64,000 bases of DNA from an uncultured Chryseobacterium sp. (lineage in GTDB: Bacteria; Bacteroidota; Bacteroidia; Flavobacteriales; Weeksellaceae): positions 1-64,000 of the forward strand of contig CAJYWD010000013.1 of NCBI GenBank assembly GCA_913778505.1, written 5' to 3'. The notes below the pieces were generated by a model, which worked only from the letters and a program-made list of their open reading frames with translations, ran no database searches and was not told the DNA's origin. Shown in pieces: positions 9,662-18,178 of the stretch. Both the position numbers and the translations under genes were made by a program. Each line of letters starts with the position of its first letter. The first letter of the stretch is position 1.

Positions 9662-10402
9662 TTAATCATGGATGCCGGAAATCAGAGTTTTTGCTTTTTC
9701 AAGATCTTCCGGTGTATCTATCCCTACGCCTACAAAATCCGTCTCCACCATTTTAATCTTCATTCCATTTTCCAGGTAACGTAGCTGTTCCAGCTTTTCG
9801 CAGATCTCCAATGGCGTCAAAGGAAGCGAAGAGAATTTAATTAAAGCCTCTTTGCGAAATGCGTATACTCCAATATGCTTATAATACGGGATTTCTGTGT
9901 CTAGGTCACGGCGAAAAGGAATTACAGAACGGCTGAAATATAATGCAAACCCACGATTATCAGTAACGACTTTTACGTTATTCGGATTCTGTATTTCCTC
10001 CAATTCTTTTAAGTGAATTTTTAATGATGCCAAAGAAATTTCCTTTTTGTCATCGTTAGAAAAAACATCAATCAGTTGTTTCAGAGGCTCTTTTTTGAGA
10101 AAAGGTTCATCACCCTGGACATTGATGACGATATCACAATCGATGTTCTCAACCGCTTCTGCAATTCTGTCGCTTCCTGTTTCGTGTTCGCCTGTCATTA
10201 CAGCTTTTCCTCCGTTTTTAGAAATTTCATCAAAAATCAATTCAGAATCTGTAGCTACAAACACTTCATCAAACAAGTCGGTTTCCACAACATTCTGATA
10301 AGTAGTTGTAATAATGGTTCTATTGCCCAAAATCTCCATCATTTTCCCTGGAAATCTTGTAGAATTATAACGGGCAGGAATGACAGCGATAACTTTATTC
10401 AT
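9662..10402 (-). CDS. kdsB: 3-deoxy-manno-octulosonate cytidylyltransferase
   Basis: Activates Kdo with CTP to CMP-Kdo for lipopolysaccharide inner-core synthesis. The 246 residues show the nucleotide-binding start [22 protein letters not shown], the GSDRIAEA segment, [11 protein letters not shown] with catalytic Asp, and the C-terminal [13 protein letters not shown]. It is full length. It lies 49 bases downstream of the RES toxin gene in the same direction, with no clear promoter in the gap, so readthrough from the toxin-antitoxin unit is possible. kdsD, which acts earlier in the same pathway, is at 51345. Confidence 0.97.
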   Translation of the reverse strand: MNKVIAVIPARYNSTRFPGKMMEILGNRTIITTTYQNVVETDLFDEVFVATDSELIFDEISKNGGKAVMTGEHETGSDRIAEAVENIDCDIVINVQGDEPFLKKEPLKQLIDVFSNDDKKEISLASLKIHLKELEEIQNPNNVKVVTDNRGFALYFSRSVIPFRRDLDTEIPYYKHIGVYAFRKEALIKFSSLPLTPLEICEKLEQLRYLENGMKIKMVETDFVGVGIDTPEDLEKAKTLISGIHD

Positions 10403-10451
10403 AGATTATTTTTGATTAATTTTAAGGAATTTATCCAGCCTAAAGGTTTCA

Positions 10452-10919
10452 TTATTTATATTGTTTTATAATTTGTTCCAATCGGTCGTCTGGCTCAAAA
10501 GGAAGAACCTTAATTAATTCTACCTTTTTAAAACCTTTGTGAAATGTATTGATGACCACATTCCAATTTTCAGGAACCACCGCGGAAGGAACTTTCAAAC
10601 AAAGTTTTTCATCAGCATCAAACCAAGCATTTCCAATCTTTTGACAATCGGAATAATTACGGAAATCTCTCCAATTTTTTGACAAATCCGAAGATTCAAC
10701 CGTTTGGAATCCTGCATCAGTTGGAATTTTAATCACCATAATCCTGAAGTCTTTATTGAATCCCAAACCTTTCCGATGCGCAAGAGTTTCAAGATAAGCC
10801 AAAGACACGCTTTCCGCTGTATAAAGTACTTTTTTGCCTTCGGAGTTCCATCGTCCTTCCAGGCCACTTGCAAAAAGAGAATCGGCGTATTTTTTATGAA
10901 CAATTCTATAAACAAGCAT
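10452..10919 (-). CDS. RES-domain toxin (predicted NAD+-degrading), module 1
   Basis: A 155-residue RES-domain protein. The three signature residues are visible: Arg in GRWNSEGKKVLYTAES, Glu in SLAYLETLAH and Ser in KVPSAVVPENW. Characterised RES toxins consume NAD+ and are held in check by a partner with an Xre-type DNA-binding domain. The antitoxin gene lies immediately upstream (3-base gap). The protein ends FEPDDRLEQIIKQYK, like its paralogue at 24564, which ends FDDRLFIR. It is intact. Confidence 0.93.
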   Translation of the reverse strand: MLVYRIVHKKYADSLFASGLEGRWNSEGKKVLYTAESVSLAYLETLAHRKGLGFNKDFRIMVIKIPTDAGFQTVESSDLSKNWRDFRNYSDCQKIGNAWFDADEKLCLKVPSAVVPENWNVVINTFHKGFKKVELIKVLPFEPDDRLEQIIKQYK

Positions 10920-10922
10920 TTT

Positions 10923-11396
10923 TTATACAGGATAGCCTTGTGCTAATTTTTCGATTTCTTCATAAATCAAATCTACACCACCGGAAGTAGAAATAAAATC
11001 AATTGGTTTTTCTTCGGAACTCCAGAAAGGACGGTTCATCCAAAGCGTAAACTCGTCTAGATTTCCAAAAATCTCTTTTCCGAAATTATAAAGATTGATT
11101 AGTTTCAAAATATGCTCGCTGTAAATCGGGTCCAAACCTTTCTCCTGCTCTCGGTAATTACTGATGGTTCTCGGCGAAAGATTGATAACCGATGCTAAAG
11201 TTTTTTCCGGCATTTTTATGGCATCTGCAAGGGAATAAAAAACATCTGTTTTCAAACCTTCTCTTGCTTTCTTGAGTAGTTTATAATCGTCTTGTATAGA
11301 AAATCTATTGAAGATGGAAGAGCCAACTCCGTATGCCGCAATTGGCTCTTCCACTGTTGATGTTTTCGGATTTTTGTTTTGTTTATAATTTCCCAT
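10923..11396 (-). CDS. Xre/MbcA/ParS-type antitoxin, module 1
   Basis: A 157-residue antitoxin cognate to the RES toxin. The Xre-like helix-turn-helix is in the middle (about 60-95: MPEKTLASVINLSPRTISNYREQEK). The C-terminal toxin-binding domain (DUF2384/MbcA-ParS type) has FGNLDEFTLWMNRPF and ends DLIYEEIEKLAQG. Both modules have a flexible N-terminus of similar pattern (EEPIAAYG here, QEPAMVYG at 25023). It likely represses its own promoter through the direct repeats at 11421-11455. Confidence 0.92.
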   Translation of the reverse strand: MGNYKQNKNPKTSTVEEPIAAYGVGSSIFNRFSIQDDYKLLKKAREGLKTDVFYSLADAIKMPEKTLASVINLSPRTISNYREQEKGLDPIYSEHILKLINLYNFGKEIFGNLDEFTLWMNRPFWSSEEKPIDFISTSGGVDLIYEEIEKLAQGYPV

Positions 11397-11412
11397 CTCT
11401 ATAATCTTTACA

Positions 11413-11441
11413 CAAAGATAGAATTTTTTCCATAAACAAAA
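11413..11441 (-). promoter_or_regulatory. Promoter of RES-Xre module 1
   Basis: The -7 motif TATCTTTG (11413-11420, exact TAnnTTTG) has a -33-like TTTTG at 11437-11441 with a 16-base spacer. Transcription would begin a few bases before the antitoxin ATG, so the leader would be very short. Confidence 0.6.
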
Positions 11442-11455
11442 CGAATTTTTTCCAT
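11421..11455. promoter_or_regulatory. Direct-repeat operator candidate of RES-Xre module 1
   Basis: GAATTTTTTCCAT occurs twice, at 11421-11433 and 11443-11455, exactly 22 bases apart, or about two helical turns. The copies bracket the -33 element, which suits cooperative repression by the antitoxin. Confidence 0.6.
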
Positions 11456-12709
11456 TTATTTTAAATTTTCCAAAGCAATTTGTAATTTCGGGAGACAGTC
11501 TTTAATATCTTCCAAAGAACAACCACCAACAGAAGCTCGAAACCAAGGCACCGAATTATCATTTCCAAATGCTGAAAATGGTACTAACGCCATTCCAGCA
11601 TGGTTTATCAGATAAAAAACCAAATCCGTAGAATCTGCTAAAACTTTGCCGTCTGGAGTCGTTTTTCCAAGATAATCCAGTTTGATCGTCAGATAAAGCG
11701 CGCCCATTGGCGAAATACTTTCTACCGCAAAACCTTTAGACTTCAAATCCTGGATACCGGCGTGAAGTTCTTTCAGACTTGTATTTAACTTTTGTTTGTA
11801 ATCAGCCAGAAATGCATCCACCGCTGCATCATCTGCTAAAAACTCGGCAACCGCTTCCTGTTCCGGTTTTGGGGCCCAGGCTCCAACATGAGTCAAAAGA
11901 GCTTTCATCTTATCGATCACAGCTGACGGCCCGAATCCCCATCCCACTCTAACGCCGGTTGCAGCAAAACACTTGGAAGTTCCGTCGACATAAATCGTAT
12001 AATCTTTCATTTCCGGGAAAAGACTTACCGGATTGTAATGGTCTTCGCCAAATGTCAGCATAGCGTAGATTTGGTCGTACATCAAGTAAAGTGGTTTTTC
12101 GTCTGCACCTCTTTTCTTATTTTCTTCCAAAACCAATTCACAAATTTCAGATAATTGCGCTTTTGTGAACATTGTTCCGGTTGGATTGAGCGGAGAACAA
12201 AGACAAAGCAAAACCGCACCGTCAACATAAGGACGAAGGTCATCTGCTGTCGGTAAGAAATTATTAGATTCCTGCGTCTGTACTTCAACGGCTTTGGCGC
12301 TTGTCAAGTAAGCATAATGATTATTGTTCCAGGAAGGAATCGGGTAAATCACTTTGTCACCTTCATCAACTATTGTTTTGAAAACTGCATAAATCAAAGG
12401 TCTGGAGCCGGCCGTAATCAAAATATCATTCGCAGAATAATCCAGATTCCAACGTTTTTTCAAATCATTACTGACGGAAGTTCTCAGCGTTTGCAAACCG
12501 TTTGCCGGCGGATAATTGGTTAAATTATTTTTATAAGCTTTCTCAATTCCCTGTTTCAGTTCCGAGGGAATCGGATAGATGTTAGAATTGAGGTCGCCAA
12601 TTGTAAGATTCGAGATTTGTGCGCCTTTGGCTTTCAAATCATTCACTTCATTTCCGATTTTGATAATTTCCGAGCCAATAAGATTGGATGCGAGTTTTGA
12701 TACTTTCAC
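11456..12709 (-). CDS. Class I/II pyridoxal-phosphate aminotransferase
   Basis: A 417-residue AspC/AlaT-like fold-type I enzyme. It has NYPPANGLQTLR, the ITAGSRPLIYAVF glycine region, CSPLNPTGTMF, the DQIYAML segment, and the PLP lysine in YVDGTSKCFAATGVRVGWGFG. The substrate pair cannot be told from sequence alone. I chose a GTG start at 12709 (MKVSKLASNLIGSEI); the ATG at 12769 would add 20 unlikely residues. A near-consensus TACATTTA lies upstream. The gene ends at the first base after the module 1 operator, with no terminator before the antitoxin promoter. Confidence 0.88.
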   Translation of the reverse strand: MKVSKLASNLIGSEIIKIGNEVNDLKAKGAQISNLTIGDLNSNIYPIPSELKQGIEKAYKNNLTNYPPANGLQTLRTSVSNDLKKRWNLDYSANDILITAGSRPLIYAVFKTIVDEGDKVIYPIPSWNNNHYAYLTSAKAVEVQTQESNNFLPTADDLRPYVDGAVLLCLCSPLNPTGTMFTKAQLSEICELVLEENKKRGADEKPLYLMYDQIYAMLTFGEDHYNPVSLFPEMKDYTIYVDGTSKCFAATGVRVGWGFGPSAVIDKMKALLTHVGAWAPKPEQEAVAEFLADDAAVDAFLADYKQKLNTSLKELHAGIQDLKSKGFAVESISPMGALYLTIKLDYLGKTTPDGKVLADSTDLVFYLINHAGMALVPFSAFGNDNSVPWFRASVGGCSLEDIKDCLPKLQIALENLK

Positions 12710-12804
12710 TGATTTATTTTTAAATGTTTCCCGGCACGCGTCCGGATTTTTACTTTTTATGATTTGCAAATTTGTTAAATGTAACAGATTAATTCAAGCT
12801 ACAC

Positions 12805-12852
12805 AACAAAAAAAGTTCTCAAAACTAAATTCCTTTAGTAATTGAGAACTTT
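12805..12852 (-). terminator. Terminator of the GIN lipoprotein-phosphohexomutase unit
   Basis: The outer stem AAAGTTCTCAA / TTGAGAACTTT (11 bp; 12812-12822 and 12842-12852) encloses an inner stem ACTAAA / TTTAGT. On the minus strand it is followed by a T7 run. Confidence 0.85.
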
Positions 12853-12901
12853 CGGTTAAAAATATTTTAGATTATATTTCTATTCTAATAAAAATTTCCA
12901 A

Positions 12902-14620
12902 TTACAAATTGAGATCCTGCTTTACCTTAGCAATCTTCTCTTCAAGCTTAGGAAGCTTCGCCACAAAATCTTCTTTGGAAGAAATGCTGTCTTTTACAGA
13001 AACATAAAATTTGATTTTAGGCTCGGTTCCGGAAGGACGGACACAAACCTTAGTTCCGTCTTGAGTATAGAAAATCAACACATTAGATTTTGGAATATCG
13101 TCCATTACCGATTTTTCTCCGGTAGCTGCATTCAGACTGGTCTGTTCTTTGAAATCCTTTAATTCCGCAACAGACGAACCAGCAATTGCTTTCGGAGGAT
13201 TACTTCTGAAATCGCTCATCATCTGTGTGATTTCTTCAGCACCGGTTCTTCCCTTTCTCACAACATTAATCAAACCTTCGTAATAAAGACCAACTTCTTT
13301 ATAAATGTCAATCATATATTCGTAGACCGTTGTGCCATTGGCTTTACACCAGGCAGCGATTTCGCAAGCCGTCAAAATAGAACCGCAAGAATCTTTGTCA
13401 CGAACGAAATCTCCGGTCATAAAACCAAAACTTTCTTCGCCACCGCAAATGAATTTTTCCTGATCTTCAAAATCACGAATCATTTTTCCAATCCATTTGA
13501 AACCGGTCAGTCCAACTTTGCAATCTACTCCGAATTTCTCAGCCACATCAAAGAAGACATCAGAAGTCACAATCGTAGACCCGATGAATTCTTTGCCTGT
13601 GATTTTACCAGCTTTTTTCCATTGGTCAAGGATATAATACGTTAAGATGGTGTTGGTTTGATTGCCGTTCAGAAGCTGCATTTCGCCTTCAAGATTTCTC
13701 ACAGCAATTCCTAATCTGTCACCGTCCGGATCTGTTCCGATAACGATATCCGCATTGGTAATTCTCGCCAGATCCATTGCCATAGAAAGCGCTGCTGGCT
13801 CTTCAGGATTCGGGGAAGCTACCGTTGGGAAATTTCCGCTTGGAATCATTTGCTCCTGAACCAAATCCAATTTTGTAAATCCAGCTTTCTTCAAAGCTTT
13901 TGGAACCGTTGTATAAGTTGTTCCGTGGATGGATGTGAAAACAATGTTCAGATTATCTCTCCCCACATTTTGATAAAGAGAATGTTCCATACAAGCGTCG
14001 ATATAAACATCATCCTGGTCTTCGCCAATCCATTCGATTAAATCGTCATTTCCGTTGAATTTAATATCTTCAAACTTAGTTGCATAAACTTCTCTGATGA
14101 TATTTTCATCATCCGGTGGCACGATTTGCGCACCGTCATTCCAATACACTTTGTAACCGTTGTATTCTGGTGGGTTGTGAGAAGCCGTCAAAACAATTCC
14201 CGCGTTGCATTTTTTATCACGAACGGTAAAAGACAATTCCGGCGTCGGGCGATGTTCTTTGAACAACAGAACTTTGATTCCGTTGGCTGTTAAAACATCC
14301 GCCACGATTTTCCCGAATTCTTTCGAATTATTACGAACGTCATAAGCAATCGCCACTTTAATTTCGCCAGAAAACTGCTGATGAAGATAATTTGCCAATC
14401 CCTGAGTCGCTTGTCCTAACGTATATTTGTTGAGACGATTGGTTCCAACACCCATCACACCTCGCATTCCGCCGGTTCCGAATTCTAATTCCCTGTAAAA
14501 AGAATCTTCCAAGTCTGGTGAATTGGAATCAATTAAAGTCTGCACAGCCGCTTTGGTTTCCTCGTCAAATGCTGCTCCCAGCCAAAGTTTTGCTTTATCT
14601 AATGTTGATAATTCTGACAT
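12902..14620 (-). CDS. Phosphoglucomutase / phosphomannomutase
   Basis: Interconverts hexose 1- and 6-phosphates for cell-surface sugar and glycogen metabolism. The 572-residue alpha-D-phosphohexomutase has FGTGGMRG, the phosphoserine loop TASHNPPEYNGYKVYW, the Mg2+ site GTDPDGDRLGIAV, the sugar-recognition GGEESFGF and the C-terminal phosphate-binding RPSGTEPKIKFY. The length fits the PgcA-like long group. It begins 21 bases after a GIN-domain lipoprotein gene and ends at a strong terminator. Glucose versus mannose preference cannot be settled. Confidence 0.95.
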   Translation of the reverse strand: MSELSTLDKAKLWLGAAFDEETKAAVQTLIDSNSPDLEDSFYRELEFGTGGMRGVMGVGTNRLNKYTLGQATQGLANYLHQQFSGEIKVAIAYDVRNNSKEFGKIVADVLTANGIKVLLFKEHRPTPELSFTVRDKKCNAGIVLTASHNPPEYNGYKVYWNDGAQIVPPDDENIIREVYATKFEDIKFNGNDDLIEWIGEDQDDVYIDACMEHSLYQNVGRDNLNIVFTSIHGTTYTTVPKALKKAGFTKLDLVQEQMIPSGNFPTVASPNPEEPAALSMAMDLARITNADIVIGTDPDGDRLGIAVRNLEGEMQLLNGNQTNTILTYYILDQWKKAGKITGKEFIGSTIVTSDVFFDVAEKFGVDCKVGLTGFKWIGKMIRDFEDQEKFICGGEESFGFMTGDFVRDKDSCGSILTACEIAAWCKANGTTVYEYMIDIYKEVGLYYEGLINVVRKGRTGAEEITQMMSDFRSNPPKAIAGSSVAELKDFKEQTSLNAATGEKSVMDDIPKSNVLIFYTQDGTKVCVRPSGTEPKIKFYVSVKDSISSKEDFVAKLPKLEEKIAKVKQDLNL

Positions 14621-14641
14621 TATTTTTGATAGTTTTATGTT

Positions 14642-15343
14642 TTATTCTAATTTCCTGTTTTCCAGAGTCGCTTTATCAGTGACTTTCAGTTTTTTGGAAG
14701 GATTTCCGTAATAAACCAATTTTGATGTATTACCGATTTTTCCTTTGATTTCTTCATCGACATTCAGTTCTGCATAATTTCCGTTCTGAGACTCGATTTC
14801 CAAATCTTTGATATACCAATATGGCGAAATAATACTCGCTGTATCTTTGATATTAAGCTTAGCTGAAGTCGTTTTTCCCAACAGATTAGCGCGACTTTTA
14901 TTCGTCATTTCTATCTCAGATTTTTCCGAAATCACTGAACCGATAAATTTAGCATTATCTTTTAAATGAAGTGCGAAATTTTCAACTTTCATTTGACTTG
15001 AAATGTTAAGTTCTACAGAGTCAGCGATTTTAATCACATCAAAAGGATTTTTTCCATAAATCGTGATATTATAAAAATCCACTTTATCTGTTTCGCTCTT
15101 CTCTGAAATTGACAGATTTTTGTCTTTAACCTCAATTTTCAGATTATCAAAGAAATTCGGATAAGTTTCCACATTCACAAAATTATGTGGACTTTGGACA
15201 TAAAACACCCGGAATTTTCCTTTTAAATCTAATTTAGAAAACTCGGCTAATTCCACATCTTTGGACTGGATTTCGCCTTTTGGTTTTACTTTTCCGCAGG
15301 AAACGATTGTTAAAATTAGAAATAAGTATATTATTTTTTTCAT
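14642..15343 (-). CDS. GIN-domain (DUF2807) lipoprotein
   Basis: A 233-residue probable lipoprotein: MKKIIYLFLILTIVSCGK has a lipobox with Cys near residue 16. The rest is predicted beta-helix of the 'head GIN' type (FSKLDLKGKFRVFYVQSP, then a ladder of short strands such as SVELNISSQMKVENFAL and NKSRANLLGKTTSAKLNI). The family is widespread in Bacteroidetes with no proven function, and a surface or adhesin-like role has been suggested. It is upstream of the phosphohexomutase in the same direction. A second family member is at 21785. Confidence 0.85.
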   Translation of the reverse strand: MKKIIYLFLILTIVSCGKVKPKGEIQSKDVELAEFSKLDLKGKFRVFYVQSPHNFVNVETYPNFFDNLKIEVKDKNLSISEKSETDKVDFYNITIYGKNPFDVIKIADSVELNISSQMKVENFALHLKDNAKFIGSVISEKSEIEMTNKSRANLLGKTTSAKLNIKDTASIISPYWYIKDLEIESQNGNYAELNVDEEIKGKIGNTSKLVYYGNPSKKLKVTDKATLENRKLE

Positions 15344-15382
15344 TTTTTGATTTTATAAATTGACAAATTATTAAACATAATG

Positions 15383-15487
15383 TTTGTCATTCCGTTGGAA
15401 TCTACATTTTATAATCAATATATTAATAACCATTGTTGAGATTGACTTCGTCGAACCACTTCGCTAGGTTTTCTACGGAATGACAAA
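15383..15487. repeat. REP-like inverted repeat, copy 2
   Basis: The arms TTTGTCATTCCGT (15383-15395) and ACGGAATGACAAA (15475-15487) are perfect 13-bp inverted repeats. The interior is about 79 bases and carries TTCGTCGAACCACTTCGC. Same family as 1989-2056 and 31836-31889. Confidence 0.75.
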
Positions 15488-15510
15488 AACAACGTTTAAA
15501 ATAGATACAC

Positions 15511-16464
15511 TTATATCATCTCCTCAATATGATAATTCTTATGCTCACGATTGGTTCTGATAATCAACTCGCCTAAGAATCCCGCAACAAACAATAAACT
15601 TCCCAGAATCATCATCGTCAAAGCAATGAAAAACCAAGGGTTGTTGGCAATCAGATTACCGTAGATTTTGAAAATATAGACATCAATCAGTTTTGAAACG
15701 CCCAACCAAATCGCAGACAACAATCCGATAATGAACATCAAAGTTCCCGCCGCTCCGAAAAAGTGCATCGGTCTCCCACCAAATCTGCTGACAAACCATA
15801 ATGTCACCAAATCCAAAAATCCGCGAACAAAACGTTCAGTCCCAAACTTCGAAGTTCCGTAAGGTCTGGCCTGATGCTGAACCGGTTTCTCTGTAATGTT
15901 TCTGAAACCTGCATTAGCCGCCAAAACCGGAATATAACGGTGCATATCGCCATAAACATCAATAGATTTTACGACCTGTTTTCTGTAAGCTTTCAGTCCG
16001 CAATTGAAGTCGTGAAGCGAAACGCCTGAAACTTTCCTGGCTGCTGCATTGAATAGTTTTGACGGAATATTTTTGGTCATCACATTATCGAAACGTTTCT
16101 TTTTCCAACCGGAGACAATGTCATAATTGCCAGCAGTCACCATTTCGTAAAGCTCAGGAATCTCTTCCGGAAAGTCCTGCAAATCAGCGTCCATTGTAAT
16201 GATTACATCACCATTCACTTTTTCGAAAGCAGCGTGAAGCGCCTGAGATTTTCCGTAATTTTTAGAAAACTTAATCCCGTGAATCTGCGGATGCTGGATT
16301 TTTAGATTTTCTATGATAGACCAGGACAAATCCGTGCTTCCGTCATCGATGAACCAGACTTCGTAGGATAATTTGTGGTCTCGACAGACATTGTCGATTC
16401 TTGTAAACAATTCCTCCAGAGATTCTTGCTCATTAAGTAATGGGACGATTATAGAAAGATTCAT
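15511..16464 (-). CDS. Family 2 glycosyltransferase (DPM1/ArnC/GtrB-like)
   Basis: A 317-residue GT-A enzyme. It begins MNLSIIVPLLNEQESL and has FIDDGSTD and ITMDADLQDFPEEI with the metal-binding DxD, then SGWKKKRFDN and HDFNCGLKAYR. Two C-terminal membrane helices lie at about 230-255 and 265-300. This layout is typical of enzymes that load a sugar onto undecaprenyl phosphate on the cytoplasmic side of the inner membrane. The sugar is unknown. A 109-base gap separates it from the DUF4199 gene upstream. Confidence 0.92.
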   Translation of the reverse strand: MNLSIIVPLLNEQESLEELFTRIDNVCRDHKLSYEVWFIDDGSTDLSWSIIENLKIQHPQIHGIKFSKNYGKSQALHAAFEKVNGDVIITMDADLQDFPEEIPELYEMVTAGNYDIVSGWKKKRFDNVMTKNIPSKLFNAAARKVSGVSLHDFNCGLKAYRKQVVKSIDVYGDMHRYIPVLAANAGFRNITEKPVQHQARPYGTSKFGTERFVRGFLDLVTLWFVSRFGGRPMHFFGAAGTLMFIIGLLSAIWLGVSKLIDVYIFKIYGNLIANNPWFFIALTMMILGSLLFVAGFLGELIIRTNREHKNYHIEEMI

Positions 16465-16573
16465 TTTTTATAAAAGAGATGTTAGATTTTAGATATCAGA
16501 CATTAGAATTTTAAAATTTGAGAACAAATAAATTCGACAAATAAAACTTATTAAATGGTTATTATCCAATATC

Positions 16574-17161
16574 TTATTCGTAACGTTTTTTGTTTTTCAA
16601 AAAACCTGCGATGATAATAGACAAAAGTAAATAAAATAGTAAAAAACCACCAAAAATAGCCGATAAAAATTGGAAAGAAAAGTAGTTTCGGTTTTCCTTT
16701 TTGGCAATTTCTCTGGCTAATTTTTGTTGTTTATAATTATCTTCAAGTTCTTTGACTTTAGTTCTGTCTTTTTGATTGGCCGCTTCGACTTTCAATTTCG
16801 CATAAGATTCATCCAAATTATCCAATTCAGTTTGGATGTATTGGTGGTTCAGCATTTCTCTGGCTTCCGTATCCGCATAATTCAGAAACGCAAAAATCGA
16901 CAAAATAGACAATCCGCCTCCAACGAACAGAGTCACAAAACATTGCTTGAAAGCCTGCGGATAAGTGATTTTGTTATTTCCACGTAACCAAAGGACCGAA
17001 AGAAATCCAGCCAAGACATACAGGAAAGTCATCCCGAACGCATTGACTTTCATACTGGTATCAAAATAGTTTGCGTCTGCGAAAAAGTAATAAACAATGA
17101 GAAAAGTCAACATTGTCGCTAGAAATAAACCAAAGCCAACGGCTACCGGATTTTTTGTCAT
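16574..17161 (-). CDS. DUF4199 family membrane protein
   Basis: A 195-residue inner-membrane protein with predicted helices near 8-28, 40-60, 70-95 and 165-190. Between the third and fourth lies a charged helical stretch of about 60 residues (LDNLDESYAKLKVEAANQ, VKELEDNYKQQKLAREIAKK), which looks like a short coiled coil. It matches the DUF4199 pattern, a family of unknown function that often sits next to a family 2 glycosyltransferase in Flavobacteriia, as here. Confidence 0.8.
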   Translation of the reverse strand: MTKNPVAVGFGLFLATMLTFLIVYYFFADANYFDTSMKVNAFGMTFLYVLAGFLSVLWLRGNNKITYPQAFKQCFVTLFVGGGLSILSIFAFLNYADTEAREMLNHQYIQTELDNLDESYAKLKVEAANQKDRTKVKELEDNYKQQKLAREIAKKENRNYFSFQFLSAIFGGFLLFYLLLSIIIAGFLKNKKRYE

Positions 17162-17302
17162 AATATAATCAGATTAACAGATAATAGAAAAAAGATGAGA
17201 GACATCAAAAAAAATCAAATTAAAAATCAGTCGATTATCGATTTTTGCCCGGATTCTTTGGTCTTTCTTCTTCGTTCTTTTTTCATTTTCATTTTTAATT
17301 TC

Positions 17303-17310
17303 TATCTTTG
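17303..17310 (+). promoter_or_regulatory. Promoter -7 element of the SRP RNA
   Basis: TATCTTTG is an exact TAnnTTTG match that ends three to five bases before the predicted RNA 5' end. Confidence 0.65.
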
Positions 17311-17312
17311 CA

Positions 17313-17412
17313 CCGGCAAGTCCTAAACAACCAGCTCCTGAGAATCCTCCAGGGTGGGAACGCAGCAAAGGTAATCGGTTGTAGCGGTGTGATTTAGGTA
17401 GCTTGCCATTTT
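17313..17412 (+). ncRNA. ffs: Signal recognition particle RNA, small bacterial type
   Basis: The RNA component of SRP, which binds Ffh and targets nascent membrane proteins. The termini pair (GGCAAG at 17315-17320 with CTTGCC at 17402-17407). The inner arms AACAACC and GGTTGT also pair. The apical domain-IV region contains CCAGGGTGGGAACGCAGCAA, with the GGAA-type tetraloop and asymmetric internal loop expected for Ffh binding. It is about 95-100 nt, the short type without an Alu domain. A TATCTTTG promoter precedes it and a T6 run follows. Confidence 0.9.
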
Positions 17413-17430
17413 TTGTATCTATACATTAAG

Positions 17431-17484
17431 AAATTCTGAGATTAATTAAATTTAATATTATTAATCTCAGAATTTTTTTTTTAA
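17431..17484 (+). terminator. Strong terminator downstream of the SRP RNA
   Basis: A 15-bp perfect stem, AAATTCTGAGATTAA (17431-17445) with TTAATCTCAGAATTT (17461-17475), is followed on the plus strand by a long T run. It also lies just past the stop of the convergent gene at 17481. Confidence 0.85.
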
Positions 17485-18164
17485 AATTCGAATTCCTCTC
17501 CTAGTTTTGGTAAAGTGAACTCGATATTTTTATCGGAAAAATGCTTCTTAGCTTCTTCGTGATTGATTTTAATCGGAGGAAAAGTATCAAAATGACAACC
17601 AATTACCTTCGGCGTTTTCAATAATTCCGATGCTGCAAAAGCCGCTTTTCTAGGACACATCGTGTAATGTTTACCAACCGGAAGAATCGATAAATCTAAA
17701 GTTCCGAAAACCTGCGGAAACAAGCTCATTTCTGAACTCACGCCAGTATCTCCAGCTAAATAAAGATTTCTTTTATCCGCAAATCTGAAAATATATCCGG
17801 AAGCCAAACCACCGTAACTTCCGTCTGGAAAAGAACTGGTATGCAACGCAGGAACCATAGAAATCTTCAAATCATCGATTTTTGCAGAACCTCCGAAATT
17901 GATATCGATATTATTAGAATGTCCAAAATAGCCACAAATTTCCGGTTGTCCAATTACAGTCGCATCAGGATGATTTTCAAGAACTTCCTTCACATCTGCG
18001 ATATGATCGCCGTGAGCGTGCGTAATCAAAACATAATCGATTTCCTGAGCTTTGATGTCAAAACCGGATTGCGCTTTCTGATAGTTGTAAAAAGGGTCAG
18101 AAAGGATTGTGACGCCGTTATAGGTGAACAAAAAACAGTTTTGTCCGAGGAATTTTATTTTCAT
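17481..18164 (-). CDS. UPF0173-type metal-dependent hydrolase
   Basis: A 227-residue metallo-beta-lactamase-fold protein. It begins MKIKFLGQNCFLF and has the metal motif THAHGDHIAD, then LYLAGDTG, a PVGKHYTM segment and the late GCHFDTFPPI. This is the YtkL/UPF0173 pattern, close to the UlaG lactonase group. The substrate is unknown and it is probably cytoplasmic. It sits 14 bases after menA in the same direction, so it belongs to the end of the menaquinone-containing run. Confidence 0.92.
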   Translation of the reverse strand: MKIKFLGQNCFLFTYNGVTILSDPFYNYQKAQSGFDIKAQEIDYVLITHAHGDHIADVKEVLENHPDATVIGQPEICGYFGHSNNIDINFGGSAKIDDLKISMVPALHTSSFPDGSYGGLASGYIFRFADKRNLYLAGDTGVSSEMSLFPQVFGTLDLSILPVGKHYTMCPRKAAFAASELLKTPKVIGCHFDTFPPIKINHEEAKKHFSDKNIEFTLPKLGEEFEF

Positions 18165-18178
18165 TTTTATTTGATTTT

